Shown here piece after piece: positions 1 through 5,494 of a DNA stretch of 5,494 bases. The notes below the pieces were generated by a model. That model saw only the letters and a program-made list of their open reading frames with translations, did not search any database and was not told the origin of the DNA. Positions within the stretch are counted from its first letter, which is position 1. The number at the start of each line of letters is the position of its first letter. Source of the stretch: Treponema sp. (GTDB lineage Bacteria > Spirochaetota > Spirochaetia > Treponematales > Breznakiellaceae); NCBI GenBank assembly GCA_031255615.1, contig JAIRSD010000111.1:1-5494 (forward strand), read 5' to 3'. Both the position numbers and the translations under genes were made by a program.

Positions 1-1187
1 GCCTCGTCAAGGGAATGGGCGGGGATCATTTGGAATTCCCTGACCATCCCGTCCGGGGCGTCGGAAACGTACACCACCCGGGCATGCCGCAGGACCCGGG
101 CCAGGATTTGGGATTCCCACTGATCGACGCGGGTTTTGTTTTTCGGGGTATTTAAAAACGTTTCGGCCATCCGTTCCAGGTCTTTTTCTTCCGCGAAGGT
201 TTTGAAAAATTCCTCCCCGCCGTGCCCGTCGTCCGATTTGGCAAGCATGATGATAACCCCGCCCTTTTTGACCGTGGCCTCCGCCGCAGTCATTCCCTTT
301 ACCGCCTGGTATATGTTCTGATCAAGGGGGTAGCCGCCGTTGGAGGTGATAACGATATCCGCAGGAGCCGCGTCCGCCCGGCACATGCCCGCAAGAAATT
401 CCCGGCCCCGCCTGTGGGCCAGGTCCGCGTCCCCGGCCACGGCGTAGATCGCCTCCTTCCGGGAGTTGATGACCACGTTGCAGATAAAGGCGAGCCGGGC
501 GGCACGGGCGGCGTACAGCATGTCGTCGTGAATCGGGTTGCCCTCCACGATGCCGGAGCGGGCGCGGGGGCTGGCGATGAATTCCGCGTTGTGGTTGTAC
601 AGCACCGTTTCCCGGCTCGCGATGCCGGGGAGGACGCTCTTCCTGCCCCCGGAATACCCGGCAAAGAAATGCGGCTCGATAAAGCCTTCCGCCGCCAGAA
701 GGTCCGCCTCCGCCGCCGCCCTGTTGATGACGAGGTCACCGCCCGAGGGAAGCCTGCCCAGGCTCACCATATCCGGGGAATCGCAGTCGTGAACAAGTAT
801 CTTTTCCTTCTCCGCAACGGCGCTGCCGAATTTGCCGGCAAGCTCCTCCCTGGTGCTTGCCCGGTGGCAGCCTGTGGAAACCAGGATGGTAATATCGGCC
901 CCGGGGCTGCCTTTCCGGATCTCCGCGAGCATGGGCGGGATAATTGCCTTGCTGGGCACGGGCCGGGTATGATCGCTCGCGATAATCACCACGCGCTTTT
1001 TGCCCTCGGCCATGGCGCTCAGTTTCGGGGTCCCGACGGGGTTTTCCAGCGCCTCCCGTACCAGTTCTTCCTGGGAAGCGGGCGCCTGGTAATGATGCAT
1101 GCGGGAAACAAGTTCGGCTTTGAACCGTTCCTCGGGAATGTCGTAAGTCCAAAACTCTCTGCCGTAAGGGAAAACAACTGCCGGCAT
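1..1187 (-). CDS. larA: Nickel-pincer lactate racemase, LarA family (LctF-like), 3' end cut by window edge
   Basis: This enzyme interconverts L- and D-lactate using the nickel-pincer (NPN) cofactor. 395 codons are visible and the family is about 420-430 aa, so only the C-terminal tip is missing. All the residues I recall as functional in Lactobacillus plantarum LarA are in register: Asp72 and Arg75 in SDHTRPVPSK, His108 in TGCHRAS, His173 and Lys183 in EPHFFAGYSGGRK, His199 in YNHN, and Lys297 in YQAVKGMT. They correspond to D72, R75, H108, H174, K184 (covalent cofactor attachment), H200 (nickel ligand) and K298. The ATG follows GGAGGAGG by 5 nt. It is the last visible gene of the etfB-etfA-lctD operon, 23 bp after lctD, which implies it supplies D-lactate from L-lactate. 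The cofactor-making genes larB, larC and larE are not in the window. Family members can act on other 2-hydroxyacids, so the substrate is inferred from context. Confidence 0.94.
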   Translation of the reverse strand, partial: MPAVVFPYGREFWTYDIPEERFKAELVSRMHHYQAPASQEELVREALENPVGTPKLSAMAEGKKRVVIIASDHTRPVPSKAIIPPMLAEIRKGSPGADITILVSTGCHRASTREELAGKFGSAVAEKEKILVHDCDSPDMVSLGRLPSGGDLVINRAAAEADLLAAEGFIEPHFFAGYSGGRKSVLPGIASRETVLYNHNAEFIASPRARSGIVEGNPIHDDMLYAARAARLAFICNVVINSRKEAIYAVAGDADLAHRRGREFLAGMCRADAAPADIVITSNGGYPLDQNIYQAVKGMTAAEATVKKGGVIIMLAKSDDGHGGEEFFKTFAEEKDLERMAETFLNTPKNKTRVDQWESQILARVLRHARVVYVSDAPDGMVREFQMIPAHSLDE

Positions 1188-1192
1188 ACAAA

Positions 1193-1200
1193 CCTCCTCC
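1193..1200 (-). promoter_or_regulatory. Strong ribosome binding site of larA
   Basis: The minus strand reads GGAGGAGG, then a 5-nt spacer (TTTGT), then the larA ATG at 1187. It lies in the 23-bp gap after lctD. It is the strongest Shine-Dalgarno sequence in the operon, so the racemase can be initiated independently even though it is co-transcribed. It also fixes the larA start. Confidence 0.85.
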
Positions 1201-1210
1201 GCTTATCGGC

Positions 1211-2626
1211 TTATACAAATATCTTTCCGGGGTTCATGATATTGTTCGGGTCCCAGGCGTTCTTGATGGCCCGCATCAGTTCCAGCTCCACCGGATCGAT
1301 GATCTCCGCAAGGTACTCCCGGCGCTTTATGCCGATGCCGTGCTCCCCGCTTATCTTGCCCCCGAATCCGCCCGTCACCTGGTACAGTTCCCTAAGGCAG
1401 AGGTCCTCGTTCTTCTTCCACAAGTCCGCAGGCATTTCCGGGTCCTTTACCAGAGTCGCGTGGAGGTTGCCGTCCCCGGCATGGCCGTAACACGGAATCT
1501 GCACCCCGTACTTTTTCCCCAGCCGTTCAAGTTCGGGGATCATTTCGGGGATGCGCGAGCAGGGGACCACGATATCCTCAAGGCTCTGGGTGGGGCTGAA
1601 GACCTTAAAGGCTTCGGCAATATTCCGGCGCACGTTCCATATCCGTTCGATATTGTTCCGGTCCTCGGCCACGTACACCTCCGTGGCGCCGGAAGCCTCG
1701 CAGAGCTTTCCGGTTTCAACCAGGTCCGCCTCGATCTGGGCGGCGCTGCTGCCGTCAAGCTCGATGAGCAGCATGGCCCCCGCGTTCTCGTAGGGGAGGC
1801 TTTCGTTGAGGTACTTGCAGCTTGTAATAATCGAAAGCTGGTCCATAAATTCGATGCTGGTGGGGGCGAGCCCCCGGGAAAGAATTACCGGGACAAGGTT
1901 GATGGCCTCCCTGGGGGTTTTGAACAGCGCCAGGATGTCGGCCCTGCTTGACGGGTACCCGATGAGTTTTACGACGGCCTTGGTAACAATCCCCAGGGTC
2001 CCCTCGGAACCGATGACCAGGGATTTTAAGTCATAGCCGCTTACATCCTTGACGAGCTTGCCCCCGAGCCGCACAATGTCGCCGCGGGGTGTCACCAGTT
2101 CCAGGCCGGTGATGTACCGGCCGGTTACGCCGTACTTGACCGCCTTGCCGCCCCCGGCGTTTTCCGCGATATTGCCCCCGATTACGCAGGTCTGGAGGCT
2201 CATGGGGTACCCGGCAAAGAAAAGCCCCTCGGCCTGCACCGCGTTGGCCAGATCGTTGGTTACCATCCCCGCCTCGACCACCGCCACCATGTTGGCCTTG
2301 TCCAGTTCCAGAAGCCGGTTCATCTTTTCAAGGGAGATGACGATGCCGCCGTATTCGGGAATCGCCCCTCCGGAAAGGCCTGAGCCCGCGCCCCGGGGGG
2401 TTACGGGTATCCGTTCCCTGTTTGCCAGTTTTACTATTTGGGCGACCTGTTCCGCCGAAGACGGCAGCACCACCGCCTCCGGGCTGCGGCTGTATACCGC
2501 AGAATCGGTTTCGTCGTGGGAATAGGCTTCGGTTTTTTCCGGGTCCGTAAAAACGCTGCCCCTGCCGGCGATCTCCCCCAGGGCGCTTACGATTTCCGGC
2601 GTAACAGGATTGTATTTATTTGCCAT
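1211..2626 (-). CDS. lctD: FAD-dependent D-lactate dehydrogenase subunit of an Ldh-Etf complex (GlcD/LctD family)
   Basis: This 471-aa flavoprotein of the GlcD/DLD family most likely oxidises D-lactate to pyruvate and passes electrons to EtfAB. The N-terminal FAD-binding (PCMH-type) domain spans about residues 45-225, with PRGAGSGLSGG at 77-87, GNIAENAGGG at 151-160 and SGYDLKSLVIGSEGTLG at 196-212. The C-terminal substrate domain has CYGHAGDGNLH at 379-389 and GEHGIG at 427-432, and ends in NPGKIF. By analogy with the family, His382, His389 and Glu428 would bind the active-site metal and His429 would be the catalytic base, matching His423 reported for the A. woodii enzyme. There is no signal peptide or membrane segment and no fused iron-sulfur domain. 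The length matches LctD at about 470 aa. It overlaps etfA by 11 bp, and its start is preceded by a moderate AAAGGGG site 7 nt upstream. Glycolate or another 2-hydroxyacid is possible as substrate, but adjacent etfAB and larA favour lactate. Confidence 0.92.
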   Translation of the reverse strand: MANKYNPVTPEIVSALGEIAGRGSVFTDPEKTEAYSHDETDSAVYSRSPEAVVLPSSAEQVAQIVKLANRERIPVTPRGAGSGLSGGAIPEYGGIVISLEKMNRLLELDKANMVAVVEAGMVTNDLANAVQAEGLFFAGYPMSLQTCVIGGNIAENAGGGKAVKYGVTGRYITGLELVTPRGDIVRLGGKLVKDVSGYDLKSLVIGSEGTLGIVTKAVVKLIGYPSSRADILALFKTPREAINLVPVILSRGLAPTSIEFMDQLSIITSCKYLNESLPYENAGAMLLIELDGSSAAQIEADLVETGKLCEASGATEVYVAEDRNNIERIWNVRRNIAEAFKVFSPTQSLEDIVVPCSRIPEMIPELERLGKKYGVQIPCYGHAGDGNLHATLVKDPEMPADLWKKNEDLCLRELYQVTGGFGGKISGEHGIGIKRREYLAEIIDPVELELMRAIKNAWDPNNIMNPGKIFV

Positions 2627-3677
2627 CCGCTTTCCCCTTTGCCGCGCCGGGCTTTTTCGCGTCGAGCCGTTTCCGTATTTCGGGAATCACCTGGAAGGCG
2701 TCCCCCGCGATTCCAAAGTCCGCTATCTTGTGCAGGGCCGCGTCCGGATCGGGGTTGATGGCCACAATTGTTTCGCTGGTTTTGATCCCCGCCAGATGCT
2801 GTATCGCCCCGGATATGCCGATGCCGATGTACAGTTTTGGGGATATGGTTTTCCCGCTCAGGCCGATCTGGTGGGGGTAGGAAATCCAGCCCCGGTCCAC
2901 CGCGTCCCGGCTCGCCCCCACCGCAGCCCCCAGGCTTTGCGCCAGATCCCGGACGAGCGAAAAATTTTCCGCTTTTTTAAGGCCCCGCCCCCCGGCTACC
3001 ACGAGGTCCGCCTCCTCAAGCCCCAGGGAAGCGGCCTCGTCCCGGCGGTACCCCTTTACCTCGGTCCGCTGCGGCGGCAGGGGGGGGAGGGGGATATGCC
3101 GTATCTCCCCGGCCCGGCCCGGATCCGCCGGAAGCGGCCGGGAGGATTTAGGCCGAACCGTCGCCATCTGGGGCCGCCTGGCCGGGGTTTTAATAGTAGC
3201 CATAATATTGCCCCCGATGGCGGGCCGGGTTTGCAGGAGGCTGCCCGTCCCCTCCTCAATGTCGAGCTCCGTGCAGTCGGCGGTAAGGCCCGTGTGGTTT
3301 TTGACCGCCGTATAGGGCATAAGCGTCCTTCCTGTAGAGGTTGCCGCCGCCAGCAGGATGGACGGTTTGTACTCCTTGATGAGCCGTTCCAGAACCGCTT
3401 CGTAGTTTTCGCATACAAAGTACTTAAGGGCAGGGTCCTGCACTGCGTAAACCGCGTCGGCCCCCTGCCTGACTAGGGACCAAAGGTCCCCCTCGCTTAC
3501 CCCGTCGCCGATAAGGACGGAGACCAGCCTGACGCCCAGCTTGTCCGCCAGCTTCCGCCCCCGGGCAAGGAGCTCGAAGGAAACCCCTTTGAGCCTGCCC
3601 TCGAATTGTTCGGCCAGGGTCCATACTTCCCGGCTGCCGCCGGTTTGGCCCGCCCCCGGGGCCGCCGTATCTGTCAT
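2616..3677 (-). CDS. etfA: Electron transfer flavoprotein alpha subunit (LctC-like) without ferredoxin domain
   Basis: The alpha subunit of the Etf heterodimer binds the electron-shuttling FAD and contacts the dehydrogenase. It is 353 aa. The N-terminal flavodoxin-like domain starts at about residue 16 (EVWTLAEQFEGRLKGVSFEL). The C-terminal FAD domain carries VVAGGRGLK at 226-234, GASRDAVDRGW at 254-264, PHQIGLSG at 268-275 and the Etf-alpha signature LYIGIGISGAIQHLAGI at 282-298. It ends with NPDPDAALHKIADFGIAGD and a short basic tail. A. woodii LctC has an iron-sulfur ferredoxin domain in addition to this core; here there is none. An in-frame TGA at 3698-3696, seven codons before the ATG, excludes a longer reading frame. 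The ATG overlaps the etfB stop (ATGA) and follows AAAAGGAG by 7 nt. The inter-domain linker (about 181-205) is unusually proline-rich (PLPPLPPQR) and contains a run of eight C residues. Confidence 0.95.
   Translation of the reverse strand: MTDTAAPGAGQTGGSREVWTLAEQFEGRLKGVSFELLARGRKLADKLGVRLVSVLIGDGVSEGDLWSLVRQGADAVYAVQDPALKYFVCENYEAVLERLIKEYKPSILLAAATSTGRTLMPYTAVKNHTGLTADCTELDIEEGTGSLLQTRPAIGGNIMATIKTPARRPQMATVRPKSSRPLPADPGRAGEIRHIPLPPLPPQRTEVKGYRRDEAASLGLEEADLVVAGGRGLKKAENFSLVRDLAQSLGAAVGASRDAVDRGWISYPHQIGLSGKTISPKLYIGIGISGAIQHLAGIKTSETIVAINPDPDAALHKIADFGIAGDAFQVIPEIRKRLDAKKPGAAKGKADGK
2634..2640 (-). promoter_or_regulatory. Moderate ribosome binding site of lctD inside the end of etfA
   Basis: The minus strand reads AAAGGGG, 7 nt before the lctD ATG at 2626. 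It lies in the last codons of etfA (lysine- and glycine-rich tail). It is a weaker match than the larA site and, with the 11-bp gene overlap, suggests coupled translation. Confidence 0.5.
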
Positions 3678-4474
3678 GGGAGAACTCCTTTTGCCTCAAG
3701 CAGGGCCATTAGCTCGTCCACCGCTGTTTTCAGGGAAATATCGTCCTGGACGCTTACGGTCCTGCCGCCTCGGGCGATCCTGGGGGTATCGATTTTGACC
3801 ACCCTGGTGGGGGACCCCGCGAGCCCCAGCTTTTCCGCGTCCAGGTGCATATTATCGGCGTTGAATACCGGAATTTGAAGTTCCATGGAACGGATCTTGC
3901 CTTTAAGGGTGGGCAGCCGGGGGGTAGCCACGGCCTTTACCACGGTGATAAGGCAGGGGAGGGAAACGGCAAGGCGCTGGTACCCCTCCTCCACAAGGCG
4001 CTCCACATGGATACGCCCGCCTTCCAGGCCCTCGATCTTTGACACATAGGTGGCCAGGGGGATATCGAGCCATGCGGCAATGGCCGGGCCTACCTGCGCG
4101 GTGTCGCCGTCGGTGGCCCGCTCCCCCGCAATGATGATGTCGTAAGCGCCAATCGCCCGGATCGCCTGGGACAGGGTATAGGAAGTGGCGTAGGTATCCG
4201 CGCCGCCGAATTTCCGGTCCGAAACAAGGGCCGCGCCGTCGCACCCCATCGCGACCGCCTCTTTCAGGGCCTTTAGCGCCTGGGGCGGCCCCATGGAAAC
4301 GGCGCTCACCGTCCCGCCGTACTGTTCCTTCAAACGCAGCGCCGCTTCCAGGGCGTACAGATCCAGCGGGTTCACCACCGTCTCCACCCCCGTGCGGATA
4401 ACGGTCCCTGTTTCGCTATCCATCTTTACATTGCTGCTTTCCGGCACCTGTTTGATAGGTACAATGATTTTCAT
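3674..4474 (-). CDS. etfB: Electron transfer flavoprotein beta subunit, bifurcating type (LctB-like)
   Basis: The beta subunit of the Etf heterodimer is 266 aa, normal for the family. It starts with the typical MKIIVPIKQVPES and carries NPLDLYALEAALRLKE at 35-50. The key stretch is GERATDGDTAQVGP at 117-130. DGDTAQVGP is typical of bifurcating EtfB proteins, which bind a second FAD there, whereas the ordinary respiratory Etf-beta has a DDxNQTG-type motif and binds AMP. It should therefore hold the FAD that exchanges electrons with NAD(H) and ferredoxin. ATVATPRLPTLKGK-type residues at about 181-193 are the usual Etf-beta domain contact region. It is the first gene of the operon. The start is fixed by the conserved N terminus and by an in-frame TGA at 4486-4484, with no start codon in between. 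There is no canonical Shine-Dalgarno; only GGTGAT, 8 nt upstream, could pair with 16S rRNA. Confidence 0.96.
   Translation of the reverse strand: MKIIVPIKQVPESSNVKMDSETGTVIRTGVETVVNPLDLYALEAALRLKEQYGGTVSAVSMGPPQALKALKEAVAMGCDGAALVSDRKFGGADTYATSYTLSQAIRAIGAYDIIIAGERATDGDTAQVGPAIAAWLDIPLATYVSKIEGLEGGRIHVERLVEEGYQRLAVSLPCLITVVKAVATPRLPTLKGKIRSMELQIPVFNADNMHLDAEKLGLAGSPTRVVKIDTPRIARGGRTVSVQDDISLKTAVDELMALLEAKGVLP
3685..3692 (-). promoter_or_regulatory. Ribosome binding site of etfA inside the end of etfB
   Basis: The minus strand reads AAAAGGAG, 7 nt before the etfA ATG at 3677. It lies within the last codons of etfB, so etfA is translationally coupled through the ATGA overlap. This supports the short EtfA start and equal production of the two subunits. 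Confidence 0.75.
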
Positions 4475-4479
4475 AACTA

Positions 4480-4509
4480 AGTATCACCCGGAAATTTCCC
4501 GTTTGTCAA
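4480..4509 (-). promoter_or_regulatory. Sigma70-type promoter of the etfB-etfA-lctD-larA operon
   Basis: On the minus strand the -35 is a perfect TTGACA (4509-4504), followed by an 18-bp spacer and a -10 GATACT (4485-4480, four of six consensus bases). Directly upstream of the -35 are A-tracts of seven and six bases whose centres are about one helical turn apart, resembling an UP element. The -10 ends 5 nt before the etfB ATG, so the expected start of transcription falls at or within 1-2 nt of the A of that ATG. It is the best promoter match in the region, and no minus-strand gene lies between it and 5015. Confidence 0.7.
4490..4499. promoter_or_regulatory. Palindrome GGAAATTTCC in the promoter spacer, candidate operator
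   Basis: A perfect 10-bp palindrome whose centre (4494.5) coincides exactly with the centre of the 18-bp spacer of the operon promoter. Flanking symmetry continues imperfectly: position 4489/4500 is a mismatch and 4488/4501 pairs. A regulator bound here would block or remodel RNA polymerase binding. Function is inferred from position only; the cognate regulator is not in the window. Confidence 0.4.
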
Positions 4510-4694
4510 TTTTTTTATCGGTTTTTTGAAAGGAATCGTTCCCGGGCCCGTAGCTAAACCCGGCCGGCTTTGGGGCGGCCCTGCTGGACATTATCGGGCC
4601 AAAGCGCTAGGTTAAGGGCAGGCGGAAACGGCGTGCGGAAAACGCCGGGGCGCGGCAAAGGCAAAAAACAGGGGAACTGCGGGAGCGCGGGGCA

Positions 4695-4946
4695 ATGCGG
4701 TTTGGCGAGATAAGAGACATGCTGATCCAGGTAATTACCACCTGGCAGGTTATCGCCGTCAGCGTGGCGGTGATCCTGTATTTTTTTCTGGTCTCCTATG
4801 TGGCCAAGATCCGCCGCCACGCCCGCCCGGCCAGGAGGCCGTCGAAAAGGAAAAAAGGCAATGAGGCCCCGGTCGCGGTGGAAATGGAATCCGAATCCGC
4901 CCCTGTAAGCGAAGAGATTGGGGAAGAGGTCATCGAGGAAGAATAG
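4695..4946 (+). CDS. Small single-span membrane protein of unknown function
   Basis: An 83-aa protein I do not recognise. It has a short N terminus, one hydrophobic span at about residues 13-37 (VITTWQVIAVSVAVILYFF and onward), a strongly basic stretch at 39-54 (KIRRHARPARRPSKRKK) and an acidic tail at 63-83 ending in EEVIEEE. Positive charge just after the span predicts the C terminus in the cytoplasm. A GGGAG sits 9 nt before the ATG. A second ATG at 4719 would remove eight residues and keep the span. The segregation of hydrophobic, basic and acidic blocks is unlike the shadow frames here and supports a real gene. It is transcribed away from the etf operon and converges on the gene ending at 5015. 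No link to lactate metabolism can be shown. Confidence 0.62.
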   Translation: MRFGEIRDMLIQVITTWQVIAVSVAVILYFFLVSYVAKIRRHARPARRPSKRKKGNEAPVAVEMESESAPVSEEIGEEVIEEE

Positions 4947-4951
4947 GCGGG

Positions 4952-4966
4952 CCCGGCTGCGCCGGG
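4952..4966. other. GC-rich hairpin between convergent genes
   Basis: CCCGGC and GCCGGG form a perfect 6-bp stem around a TGC loop, starting 6 nt after the stop of the small membrane gene. It could slow or end transcription between the convergent genes. There is no T-run on either side, so it is not a standard intrinsic terminator. Confidence 0.3.
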
Positions 4967-5014
4967 GACTCTGCCCATGACAGATTCGCCTGCCGGCAGC
5001 GTCCGGCCAGCGCC

Positions 5015-5494
5015 TCAGTCCGGGCCGCACGACGGCGTTTTGCGGCGCTTCGCCGCCTTTCTCAAGAGCCTTTCGCGGCGGCGGAGCAGGGAATCGCGGA
5101 ATTCCCGGGGCATGGGGACGCTGGCCGCGACGGGGGGCCCGCCGGAATCCGGAACGCGGGCTTCCCGAACGGATTCCAGGGCCAGCGCCTCATCCGCAAG
5201 GGCAAGGGCCTTTGCCGGATCCTTAAGGCGCCATTCGGCGTCCATCATTCTGACAAGCATCGCCTTCATCCATCCTTCTTTCGCGGCGTAGTCCAGAAGC
5301 GATTTCCCCTTTTCAAATTCAGCGCCGCCCGCCGGGGCGCCGCGAAAGCCCGGGGACGCTGCGGCAAGCCGTTCGTCCCGGCAGGCCTTCCACCAGCGCA
5401 GGGCGAGCCGTTCGGCGTCGCAGCGGTACTTTCCAAGGGCTTCCAGGGGGGACGCGGCTATCTCGGCCAGGGCGGCCATGAGCCGGGCCAGGCC
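5015..5494 (-). CDS. Hypothetical alpha-helical protein, 5' end outside the window
   Basis: The C-terminal 159 residues of a protein I do not recognise. The frame is open to the window edge. A Met lies at 5479, but residues before it (GLARL) read as continuous protein and no ribosome binding site precedes it, so the true start is probably outside. The visible part is helical, with an Ala/Leu/Glu-rich N-terminal portion containing LALRWWKACRDE and an Ala/Gly/Pro linker. Next comes KSLLDYAAKEGWMKAML, then DPAKALALADEALAL, which resembles a TPR-type helix. A basic C-terminal helix (PREFRDSLLRRRERLL, then RKAAKRRK) ends the protein. No catalytic motif, signal peptide or membrane span is visible. 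Its stop lies 540 bp upstream of etfB, so it is not tightly part of that operon. Confidence 0.6.
   Translation of the reverse strand, partial: GLARLMAALAEIAASPLEALGKYRCDAERLALRWWKACRDERLAAASPGFRGAPAGGAEFEKGKSLLDYAAKEGWMKAMLVRMMDAEWRLKDPAKALALADEALALESVREARVPDSGGPPVAASVPMPREFRDSLLRRRERLLRKAAKRRKTPSCGPD

Noticed and set aside
736..1218. A 160-codon minus-strand frame overlapping the larA start
   Set aside because: It lies in another frame of the N-terminal part of larA. The larA frame has the SDHTRP and TGCHRAS motifs and the strong ribosome binding site.
222..1490. A 422-codon open frame on the plus strand
   Set aside because: It runs antisense to larA and the end of lctD, both of which show conserved catalytic motifs. 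Its translation is Arg/Gly/Pro-rich without domains, as expected of a shadow in high-GC DNA.
2610..3476. A 288-codon open frame on the plus strand
   Set aside because: It is antisense to etfA, which carries the Etf-alpha signature; the translation has no recognisable features.
4503..4556. Possible plus-strand promoter elements (TTGTCA, TTGAAA) for the small membrane gene
   Set aside because: No -10 hexamer with reasonable consensus lies at 16-19 bp from either element.
4590..4595. GATAAT on the minus strand, a possible alternative -10 about 110 nt upstream of etfB
   Set aside because: It matches five of six consensus bases, but no acceptable -35 lies 16-19 bp upstream. Kept only as the alternative start to test against the leaderless model.
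4629..4647. Hairpin CGGCGT / ACGCCG with a 7-nt loop upstream of the small membrane gene
   Set aside because: There is no following T-run on either strand, and hairpins of this size are expected by chance in such GC-rich DNA.
4554..5030. A 158-codon minus-strand frame across the intergenic region
   Set aside because: It is antisense to the small membrane gene and has a low-quality Arg/Pro-rich translation with no plausible start context.

Overview
The window is a high-GC bacterial stretch dominated by one tightly packed operon on the minus strand. In transcription order it reads etfB (4474-3674), etfA (3677-2616), an FAD-dependent D-lactate dehydrogenase-type oxidase (2626-1211) and a LarA-type nickel-pincer lactate racemase (1187 to beyond base 1). 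The first three genes overlap by 4 and 11 bp. The fourth follows after 23 bp with its own strong ribosome binding site. This is the gene set of the lactate dehydrogenase/Etf complex (LctB-LctC-LctD, with racemase LctF) known from Acetobacterium woodii. There, D-lactate oxidation by NAD+ is driven by simultaneous oxidation of reduced ferredoxin (flavin-based electron confurcation). The racemase would feed L-lactate into the D-specific dehydrogenase.

The main departure from the A. woodii model is in EtfA. It has no ferredoxin-like iron-sulfur domain, only about 15 residues ahead of the flavodoxin-like core, and an in-frame stop just upstream of the start rules out a missed extension. No lactate permease lies between the dehydrogenase and racemase genes, and no regulator gene is visible.

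Upstream of etfB, at 4475-4694, is a 220-bp divergent intergenic region. It holds an excellent sigma70-type promoter facing etfB: a perfect TTGACA, an 18-bp spacer and GATACT, preceded by A-tracts. The -10 ends only 5 nt before the fixed etfB ATG, so the message from it would be leaderless or nearly so. A perfect 10-bp palindrome sits exactly in the middle of the promoter spacer and is a natural operator candidate.

To the right are a small plus-strand gene for a single-span membrane protein with a basic-then-acidic tail (4695-4946), and the 3' part of a minus-strand gene for an alpha-helical protein of unknown function (5015 to beyond 5494). Neither has a clear link to lactate.

The host is most likely an anaerobe that ferments or oxidises lactate. 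A clostridial, spirochaete or similar lineage is possible, but nothing here fixes the phylum. No RNA genes, mobile elements, CRISPR arrays or clear intrinsic terminators were found.
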